Source: JAMCRM01 sp035561075 (GTDB lineage Bacteria > Acidobacteriota > Terriglobia > Bryobacterales > Bryobacteraceae). Taken from it: 64,000 nucleotides of DNA. Below the pieces are notes generated by a model, which was not told where the DNA came from, did not search any database, and was given only the letters and a program-made list of their open reading frames with translations. The DNA is taken from assembly GCA_035561075.1 (NCBI GenBank), contig DATMYF010000057.1, forward strand, positions 62,001 through 126,000, read 5' to 3'. This document shows positions 58,221-64,000 of this stretch, in pieces (the stretch's first letter is position 1; each line of letters opens with the position of its first letter). Position numbers and translations under genes: made by a program.

Positions 58221-59587
58221 TGCTGCGGCGCTTGCGCGGCTTTCTCGGAAGCGGCCCGGAGGCATGGCGCCTGGCGCTGCTTTATGACGCGGCGCGCTGT
58301 GCCGTCCGTCTCGCCCGGACCGCCCGCACGATGTCGCCCGAGCCCTCCCCACTACCAGGCGGCATCTCCGTGGTGATCCCGTCGCGCAACGGTAGGCCGC
58401 TGCTCGAAGCGCAACTTCCCGGCCTGATTCGGGAACTTGCCGGCTTCCGCGCGGAGATTATCGTAGTGGACAACGGCTCGGACGATGGCACCCGCGCCTG
58501 GCTCGAGCGCGAATACCCGTCGATCGCCGTGGATGAGAGCCCCGCCCCGCTCTCCTTCGCCCGCGCGGTGAACCGGGGGATCCGGCGCGCCCGCTACTCC
58601 CACGTCTTCCTGTTGAACAACGACATGATTCTGGAGTCGGGCTTCTTCGCCCCGCTGGTGCGGGCCTTCGACGCCGTCCCGGACCTCTTCTGCGCTACTG
58701 CTCAGATCTTTTTCCCGCCCGGCGCGCGCCGTGAGGAGACCGGCAAGGCGGTGATAACCCAGCCCACCCCCGAGGACTTCCCGGTGCGCTGCGAGGAGCC
58801 GCTGCCTGGGGAAGACCTCTCCTGGGTGCTCTATGGAAGCGGCGGCTGCTCCTTATACGACGCCGCCAAACTGCGCTTCCTCGGCTGCGTAAACGAGATT
58901 TTCGAGCCTGCCTACGTGGAAGATCTCGACCTCGGCTACCGAGCCTGGCAGCGCGGCTGGCCGAGCATCTTCGCCTGCGGCGCGCGACTGGAGCATCGGC
59001 ACCGCGCCACCACCTCCCGCTATTTCACGGCCGCCGAACTGGATCGCATTCTCGAAATCAACTACCTCCGATTCCTGGCGACCGCAGTCTCGTCGCCCAC
59101 CGTCTTCCGCCGTTTGTGGCGCCAGGCGATCTACCGGCTGAAACTGCAACGAAACGCGCACGCGCTGGCCTCAGCGCTCGGAATCCTTGCCTCCGCCGGA
59201 CACGTGCCGGAGGCGCTTTACCGTGAGGACCTGTTCCTGGCGCTCACGAGCGGCGACGTGGCCGTTTTCCCAGGTCACCCGGCGCGCGGCACCCCGGTGC
59301 TGCTGGAGGCCTCGGCTTGCGTGCCAATTGCAACTCCGCATGGCTCGGCGTCGGCATACGATCGCGTGCTGGTGGCGTTTTCGGAACACCTCGCGACGCC
59401 CGGTCCCGAGACGCTGGCGTGTTTTGTTGAAATTGTGCTGGTGCGGCGGCGGGAAGGCGGCGCCTCCACGGCATTCCGCGCGGCGCTCCAGCAGACAGTT
59501 CGGAAATGGCGTCCGGGAACGGCGCGGCTTGAAGGTGCGGGGATGGCGCAATACGCCGGAGACTGTGCGCCGGCAGTGTTGAGGTGA
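58220..59587 (+). CDS. Family 2 glycosyltransferase
   Basis: A GT-A glycosyltransferase of 455 residues. After a basic ~45-residue N-terminus the catalytic domain begins at SVVIPSRNGRPLLEAQLPGL, with IIVVDNGSDDGTRAWLEREY for the nucleotide-sugar, LLNNDMILESGFFAPLVRAF (metal site near NND), and EDLDLGYRAWQRGWPSIFAC near the base-catalyst region. A helical tail of ~150 residues follows with no predicted membrane segment. It likely transfers a sugar onto a surface glycan or lipid. It starts on the last base of the preceding stop (TGATG). Confidence 0.88.
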   Translation: MLRRLRGFLGSGPEAWRLALLYDAARCAVRLARTARTMSPEPSPLPGGISVVIPSRNGRPLLEAQLPGLIRELAGFRAEIIVVDNGSDDGTRAWLEREYPSIAVDESPAPLSFARAVNRGIRRARYSHVFLLNNDMILESGFFAPLVRAFDAVPDLFCATAQIFFPPGARREETGKAVITQPTPEDFPVRCEEPLPGEDLSWVLYGSGGCSLYDAAKLRFLGCVNEIFEPAYVEDLDLGYRAWQRGWPSIFACGARLEHRHRATTSRYFTAAELDRILEINYLRFLATAVSSPTVFRRLWRQAIYRLKLQRNAHALASALGILASAGHVPEALYREDLFLALTSGDVAVFPGHPARGTPVLLEASACVPIATPHGSASAYDRVLVAFSEHLATPGPETLACFVEIVLVRRREGGASTAFRAALQQTVRKWRPGTARLEGAGMAQYAGDCAPAVLR

Positions 59588-59593
59588 TCCGCC

Positions 59594-59986
59594 TTACATC
59601 ATGACGGGGCGCGCTTCCTGCACGGTCGTGACGGCATGCTGGAACGTTCGCGCACCCTGGGTGCGGAATTCGTAGCGCTCGATGGCTACGGCCGCCCCTT
59701 CCTCGGTGCTGCGGATGACGCAGCCGTAAATCATGAGCTTCATGGGGCAGACATCGTTCAACAGAGCGGGCCAGTTGATCGACAGCTCGATGGGCAGGCC
59801 GGCGCTTAACTGCATCTGGGTAGTGATCCACACGCCGCTGCTGCTGATGTTCAGCGTCCGCCCGACGCCTGTCTCGGCGATCCGGTGCCCATAAAGCAGG
59901 CGGTAGCGCACTTCCTGTTCGATACGGAACCGCCGCTTCGCGCGCCGCTCGTCCTTGCCGTCTTTTCCGAACTCCGCGTCAGTCAT
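59594..59986 (-). CDS. PilZ domain protein, putative c-di-GMP receptor
   Basis: A 130-residue single-domain PilZ protein. The c-di-GMP-binding signature is present as RRAKRRFRIEQEVRYRL (RxxxR) and TLNISSSGVWITT (the N/DxSxxG part). The β-barrel continues to YGCVIRSTEEGAAVAIERYE. Likely a c-di-GMP sensor controlling surface or secretion functions. Possible -10 TATATT (minus strand, about 60037-60032) and a perfect GGTTAACC palindrome (60044-60051) lie upstream. It is convergent with the GT2 gene. Confidence 0.88.
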   Translation of the reverse strand: MTDAEFGKDGKDERRAKRRFRIEQEVRYRLLYGHRIAETGVGRTLNISSSGVWITTQMQLSAGLPIELSINWPALLNDVCPMKLMIYGCVIRSTEEGAAVAIERYEFRTQGARTFQHAVTTVQEARPVMM

Positions 59987-60056
59987 GTAGTTCTCGCTGA
60001 CCAGAAGCTACCATCCACTGACGCGTGCCTCAATATATACTTTGGTTAACCGACCC

Positions 60057-61436
60057 CTAATAACCGAAACTGACGGGCCCCGTACGGGCCGTTCCGGCCG
60101 CGTTGACCAGCTCGACTTCAACGGTTTCAATCCGCTCGGCTGCACCGGTAACCGGGAAGATAGCCCGCAGCAGAAAAGTGCCGCCGGCCGCTCCTTCCGC
60201 GAAATAGCGCCGGAATGCCTCCGCCACTTCTACCCGTATCGCACCGGGCGCCACCGCCACACCGCTTCCGTCGAAAAAGGTGAAGCTGAGCAGGGAAATT
60301 CCACGGGTGTTGTCAAAACCGTTGATCGTCACCTCCACGGAAGAGGCGCCGCGAACCGCCCGCACGGATCCGACCCCCGCGGGGGCCGGGGCGATCTCCA
60401 CCGTGCGTCGCTCGCGGTAGCCGCCGGCTTCCACCGTGAATATCACCGTACCCGCTGTGCTGCCGGTCTGGAATCCCATATATGCGGCGGCGCCGAACCG
60501 TGCGGCCGTGTCGCCCGGTTCCACCTGAAACGCCGCCTCGCGCCCGCCGGAGGCGAAAAGAATCGCGGGGTCTGCGCCCAGCCCCAGAGATGGTTCGAAC
60601 TCCAGCCGCACTACACCTGTAGCGCGGGCACGCGACAATTCGCCGAAGCGCACCGCTACCCTGCCCTGCCGCGCGCTGCGAGGCTCCGGCAACTCCAGCA
60701 CGATTTCCGGACGAGGCATCGCCGGTTCGACGGCTGTGGCCCGGAGCGTGAAGCTTCGGCCTCCCACGGCCAGCACGGATTCCGCGATTCCCGCCACCGT
60801 TGGCGTGCACCGGACCAGCAGGATCACGGTAGCCCCCGGAGCCAGCGCCACTTCCGCCGGGGCATCGCCCGCGAGCGCGAACGCGCCCCCCGATAGCACG
60901 ACCCGCAGGGGAGCAAACGCCGCAGCGCTGCGGTTCGAAAGTGCCAGGCGCCGCTCGATAGACGCGCCTCGTTCAACGGCACCGAAATCCACTACCATCC
61001 CGGAAGTCAGGGTGCGCCAGCCACCGCCCTCCTCGACCGTCACAACAGGCGCCGCTGTAGCCTGCGCCAGCAGAATCACCGAGAGTGCGTCCGCCCGCAG
61101 GCTGGCACTGTAGGCCCCTACGGCACCCGGATCAAAGCGGACCGTGAAGTCGAGCCACGCGCCCGCCGCCAGCGTCCGGGGCAGCACGGGCGCACCGGGG
61201 ATGGAGAAGCCGGTCCCCGCAATGCTGAGGGTGGTAATCCGGGCGGCGGCCTGACCGGTATTTTTCAGCCTGAAGCGCACCTCGATGGAATCGCCCGCGG
61301 GAACGCTGCCCATCTGGAACTGGTTCGCAACCTGCTGTCCCGGTTCCACCGTGAACAGCGCTACCTGGGCCGGCGCAAGCACCGCCCCCGCGAGCGCCAG
61401 GACCGCCAGCCGCGCCCATAGTTCGCCGTTCTTCAT
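60057..61436 (-). CDS. Exported Ig-like/ASH-type repeat protein
   Basis: A 459-residue secreted protein (signal about 1-24: WARLAVLALAGAVLAPAQVA). The body is built of successive β-sandwich domains of the HYDIN/ASH kind: NTGQAAARITTLSIAGTGFS, SNRSAAAFAPLRVVLSGGAF and others, ending in a TIGR-like VEVELVNAAGTARTGPVSFG. There is no catalytic motif. It likely acts as a surface or scaffold protein. The ATG at 61436 overlaps the upstream gene's stop by 4 bp; the open frame before it is not used. Confidence 0.75.
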   Translation of the reverse strand: MKNGELWARLAVLALAGAVLAPAQVALFTVEPGQQVANQFQMGSVPAGDSIEVRFRLKNTGQAAARITTLSIAGTGFSIPGAPVLPRTLAAGAWLDFTVRFDPGAVGAYSASLRADALSVILLAQATAAPVVTVEEGGGWRTLTSGMVVDFGAVERGASIERRLALSNRSAAAFAPLRVVLSGGAFALAGDAPAEVALAPGATVILLVRCTPTVAGIAESVLAVGGRSFTLRATAVEPAMPRPEIVLELPEPRSARQGRVAVRFGELSRARATGVVRLEFEPSLGLGADPAILFASGGREAAFQVEPGDTAARFGAAAYMGFQTGSTAGTVIFTVEAGGYRERRTVEIAPAPAGVGSVRAVRGASSVEVTINGFDNTRGISLLSFTFFDGSGVAVAPGAIRVEVAEAFRRYFAEGAAGGTFLLRAIFPVTGAAERIETVEVELVNAAGTARTGPVSFGY

Positions 61437-62002
61437 GGTTTGCCTACGGTAATTGTGGGGATGCCCACGCTTAAAGGAGGCCCGGCCGCGGCGGAACCGT
61501 CCGAGCCCCCTAAGGTGCCGGCGGCAATGCCGCCTCCGGCTGCCGCCACCAGGAGTATGAGCCACTTCCGGCGCAACCGGCTCGCCGTGTGCACGGGTAC
61601 CCCGCCCTTGGCTTCCGAAATGTACTGGAACGAGACCATGCCCGCACGGACCTGCTCCTTCACCACGCTGATCCGGATCTCAAACGGCCCGGGGGTGCGG
61701 TTCAGACGCAGGTTACGGAGGCTGGCGCGTCCGTTCGTGCCGGTGATGGACAACTCGGTGCGGAGTCCGCTTTCGAACGTGCCGCCCGGGCCCTCGTCGG
61801 GCAGCAGGAAGCTGACCGATGCCCCGGGCACGGGATGGCCGGTTTCATCGCTTACCGCAACCGTGAGCGGCCGCATGACGCGGCTGCCGGCAGCATGGAC
61901 GGCGCCCTCGCCCTCCAGCACCTTGATTTGCAGTACGGCGATTTGAGCGAGCGCGGCACACGGCAGCGCCAGAACCAGCGCCCTCGCCAGGAACGCGACC
62001 AT
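61433..62002 (-). CDS. Exported protein with Ig-like domain and C-terminal hydrophobic segment
   Basis: A 189-residue protein. A signal peptide (1-20) precedes a bacterial Ig-like (big-1/invasin-like) domain: PLTVAVSDETGHPVPGASVS and GTNGRASLRNLRLNRTPGPF. At the end a basic RLRRKWLILLVAAAGGGIAA segment could be a membrane anchor, followed by a Gly/Ser-rich tail. It lies between the phosphatase and the ASH-repeat protein and shares overlaps, so the three are probably one operon. The ATG at 62002 is chosen; TTG at 62008 is possible. Confidence 0.75.
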   Translation of the reverse strand: MVAFLARALVLALPCAALAQIAVLQIKVLEGEGAVHAAGSRVMRPLTVAVSDETGHPVPGASVSFLLPDEGPGGTFESGLRTELSITGTNGRASLRNLRLNRTPGPFEIRISVVKEQVRAGMVSFQYISEAKGGVPVHTASRLRRKWLILLVAAAGGGIAAGTLGGSDGSAAAGPPLSVGIPTITVGKP

Positions 62003-62008
62003 TTTCAA

Positions 62009-62740
62009 CTAGTGCGCGTCGCCTGCCGGTGCTCTCACCAGAATCACAGTAATGTTGTCGGGCCCGCCGCCCGCGCGCGCCGCTTCGATCAGTCCCCGGG
62101 CCTTGTCATCGAGCGGTCCGCCTGCGTTGCTTCGGAGGATCGCCTCGATATGGGAGCCCTCCACTACGCCGTGCAGTCCGTCGCTCGACATCAGTAGGAG
62201 GGCGCCGGGCTCCAGCCGTATGCAGTAATACCGGATGGTCAGTGGGGAACTGGCGCCGATGGCCATGGTGAGGACGTGCCGCATGGGGTGGTTCCGCAAA
62301 CTTTCCTCATCGAGACCCAGCGGGCGGCCCACTTCATTGACCCATGTCTGGTCGTCGGTCACCGGCCGAAAGCCCTCGTGGTCGAGCAGGTATGCGCGAC
62401 TGTCCCCCACGCTGGCGATGGCCAACTCACCTCCGAGATCGAGCGCCGCAACCAGCGTCGTGCCCATGCCTTCGAGGGTGGGATCGCTGCCGGCTGCCTG
62501 CATCACCCGCCGATTGGCCTCTTCGACGGCGGCCAGCAGCACCTGGGAATCGCGATGCGCGGCGAACAAAATACATTCCGCCACCGTCTCCACGGCCAGG
62601 CGCGAGGCGCGTTCCCCGGCCCTGGCGCCGCCCATGCCGTCGGCCAGTACATAGAGTCCTAGTTCGGGCTCTATCTGGCAGTAGTCCTCGTTGTTACCCC
62701 GGACACAGCCTTTGTCGGACATGGCGACTGCTTCGAGCAT
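62009..62740 (-). CDS. PP2C-family serine/threonine phosphatase
   Basis: A 243-residue Stp/PrpC-type phosphatase needing Mn or Mg. Metal-binding motifs are all present: GCVRGNNEDYCQIEPE, YVLADGMGGARAG, GMGTTLVAALDLGG, VGDSRAYLL, LLMSSDGLHGVV and GGPDNITVILV. No partner Ser/Thr kinase gene is nearby. TAAGAT (62752-62747, minus strand) lies six bases before the ATG, with no Shine-Dalgarno, so it is probably leaderless. The next two genes on the transcript encode exported proteins. Confidence 0.93.
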   Translation of the reverse strand: MLEAVAMSDKGCVRGNNEDYCQIEPELGLYVLADGMGGARAGERASRLAVETVAECILFAAHRDSQVLLAAVEEANRRVMQAAGSDPTLEGMGTTLVAALDLGGELAIASVGDSRAYLLDHEGFRPVTDDQTWVNEVGRPLGLDEESLRNHPMRHVLTMAIGASSPLTIRYYCIRLEPGALLLMSSDGLHGVVEGSHIEAILRSNAGGPLDDKARGLIEAARAGGGPDNITVILVRAPAGDAH

Positions 62741-62797
62741 GCCCTAATCTTACATTGGACAAGGGCAAATGGGATAGGGCCGGTATGTAGCCGGGCT

Positions 62798-64000
62798 CTA
62801 CAGCATCAGCCGCAGGCCCAATTGCAGGACGCGCCCGTCGTTCAGGGTATTGGTAATCTTGCCGAACGCGGGGGAGCTGAGATTGCGCTGCGGCTCGTCA
62901 AATTGCGGATGGTTGCCCAGGTTGAACGCCTCGCCGCGCAGCATGATGGTGCGCTCGCCGTTGCCACCCCACTTCCACGACCGGCTCACCGCCGCATTCA
63001 CATTGGCGATCCCACCTTTTCGGAACGTGCCGCGCCCCAGCGATCCGCGTGCGTCGCCGAGCGTGATGTACGAAAAGCGGTCACGCCGGAGGATCTGCCC
63101 GGCGGTATCCGGGTTCCCTATGGTCATCCCCAGTATCGAGGGGTCCACAATGCCCGGCCGGTCGCTCGGCCCGCCGTCCACATTGCCGAAGCCGGGAGCG
63201 TCGCTGCCCACGTACAGCGTGAGCGGGGTACCGGATTTCAGCAGGGTTGATCCGGAAATCTGCCAGCCCTTCCAACGCGGCAGGTCGTAGGACCAGTAGA
63301 ACATCAGCGAATGCGTAGCGTCGAAGTTGCTGAGCCCCTTCTTGTCCTCGAAGGCGCCGAATTGCGATTGGCTGCGGCCCTTGGAAAGGTCGTTGTTCGC
63401 GGCCGTGCCGGAGTAGTCCGTGCCGGTATCTATGGCCTTGCCGAAGGTGTACGCAGCGCCCCAGGCTAGCCCGTGCCGGAGAGGCGCGTCGATCGTGGCC
63501 TGGGCTGCGTCCAGGTAGGCCGCCCCGCCGTTGACGACCTGTTTGACGTCGTAGTAGCGCGGGTCGGCGCGCCGGCGGTCCACTGTAGCGGTGGTGAGGG
63601 GGATACCGTCCACGGGCACAGCGCGGTTCACGGTGAACACGTCGAGCATATGGAAGGTGCGGCTCCCCACGTAGCCAAGCCGCAGCAGATAAGCGCCCTT
63701 TAGGCGACGCTCCAGGCTGAAGTTGTACTGGTGGACGTAAGGCGCAACCAGCTCCGGCGAGAGAAAGGTGGGAGAGGTGCGACCGTTGGGGTCGTTGAGG
63801 TCGATGCCGCGGAACGGGTCGAGCAGGTCCGGATTCTGCACCTGGAGGTAGCGCGCGTGCGGCAGATTGTAACGCGCCTGCCCATACGTCACCGGCAGCA
63901 CCTGGCCGAAGGAGACGGTATAGCCGGTACGCACAACCCAGTCGCGCGGTCCGCGCCAGGCGATGGAGAACCGCGGGCTGACATTGTTGCAGTCGCAACC
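62798..64000 (-). CDS. Oar-like TonB-dependent receptor, C-terminal part (5' end outside window)
   Basis: The frame is open from the right edge through 62798 with codons GCDCNNVSPRFSIAWRGPRD as the first visible residues, so at least 400 residues of β-barrel are seen. Alternating aromatic strands (RFSIAWRGPRDWVVRTGYTV, YNFSLERRLKGAYLLRLGYV, LAWGAAYTFGKAIDTG) and the final LQLGLRLML outer-membrane signal are typical of acidobacterial Oar/CarboxypepD-regulatory TonB receptors. The plug and N-terminus lie beyond 64000. A GTG at 63934 is not a start. Confidence 0.88.
   Translation of the reverse strand, partial: GCDCNNVSPRFSIAWRGPRDWVVRTGYTVSFGQVLPVTYGQARYNLPHARYLQVQNPDLLDPFRGIDLNDPNGRTSPTFLSPELVAPYVHQYNFSLERRLKGAYLLRLGYVGSRTFHMLDVFTVNRAVPVDGIPLTTATVDRRRADPRYYDVKQVVNGGAAYLDAAQATIDAPLRHGLAWGAAYTFGKAIDTGTDYSGTAANNDLSKGRSQSQFGAFEDKKGLSNFDATHSLMFYWSYDLPRWKGWQISGSTLLKSGTPLTLYVGSDAPGFGNVDGGPSDRPGIVDPSILGMTIGNPDTAGQILRRDRFSYITLGDARGSLGRGTFRKGGIANVNAAVSRSWKWGGNGERTIMLRGEAFNLGNHPQFDEPQRNLSSPAFGKITNTLNDGRVLQLGLRLML

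Noticed and set aside
63932..63934. GTG as start of the right-hand TonB receptor
   Set aside because: The frame continues to the window edge with barrel-like sequence; the gene is cut by the edge.

Overview
The window is high-GC, gene-dense bacterial DNA, most likely from an acidobacterium of the Solibacter/Bryobacter type. The evidence is family content: two acidobacterial-type VWA proteins (12739-13536 and 54905-55882), a solibacter-type TIGR03437 C-terminal domain on a sugar dehydrogenase (38643-40454), an Oar-like TonB-dependent receptor cut by the right edge, DUF3500 and DUF1080 proteins, and many small exported proteins. Assignment below phylum is inference from these families. No phage, insertion sequence or CRISPR array was seen.

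Left part (1-18.8 kb): an M19 dipeptidase, an orphan HigA-like antitoxin, a DinG-like helicase overlapping queD, a ferredoxin, galU, a 39-residue membrane protein with its own strong promoter, and cca. A c-di-AMP (ydaO-yuaA) riboswitch then precedes an APC-type transporter with a large cytosolic tail. It is followed by DUF3500 and Tat-exported propeller proteins, a lone efflux adaptor coupled to a VWA protein without its metal site, a decayed ZIP metal transporter behind an SDR enzyme, a membrane coiled-coil protein bracketed by a short repeated palindrome, a β-CASP nuclease, and tRNA-Ala(CGC) with a truncated copy beside it.

Middle (18.8-42.5 kb): tatA-tatC with unusual acidic, tyrosine-rich extensions, hpt, then a forward run rsfS (apparent CTG start)-rlmH-accD-folC-plsC-DsbA-like, an M28 peptidase and two small proteins. 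On the minus strand is one nearly gapless array: sugar dehydrogenase, DUF58, TonB receptor, trpC-trpF-trpB-trpA, chorismate mutase, DAHP synthase and prephenate dehydrogenase. The last seven genes could together supply tryptophan and tyrosine precursors; trpE, trpG and trpD are not in the window.

Right part (42.5-64 kb): a polysaccharide pair (GH42-like enzyme and an FGE/PL11-like fusion), pyruvate carboxylase, and across a regulatory-looking AT-rich gap a DUF4388 - 43 x octapeptide - Roadblock protein followed by a stand-alone Roadblock protein. These two are the best candidate for an undescribed system in the window. Beyond lie cytochrome c, an S41 protease-like protein lacking its catalytic residues, an intact-MIDAS VWA protein, a cysteine desulfurase, a helical-barrel protein with a GT2 glycosyltransferase, a PilZ protein, a PP2C phosphatase grouped with two exported proteins, and a TonB receptor that runs off the end.

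A window-wide feature is a -10-like hexamer (TANNNT type) 6-12 nt before the start codon of thirteen genes, usually without a Shine-Dalgarno sequence. This suggests common leaderless or near-leaderless transcription.
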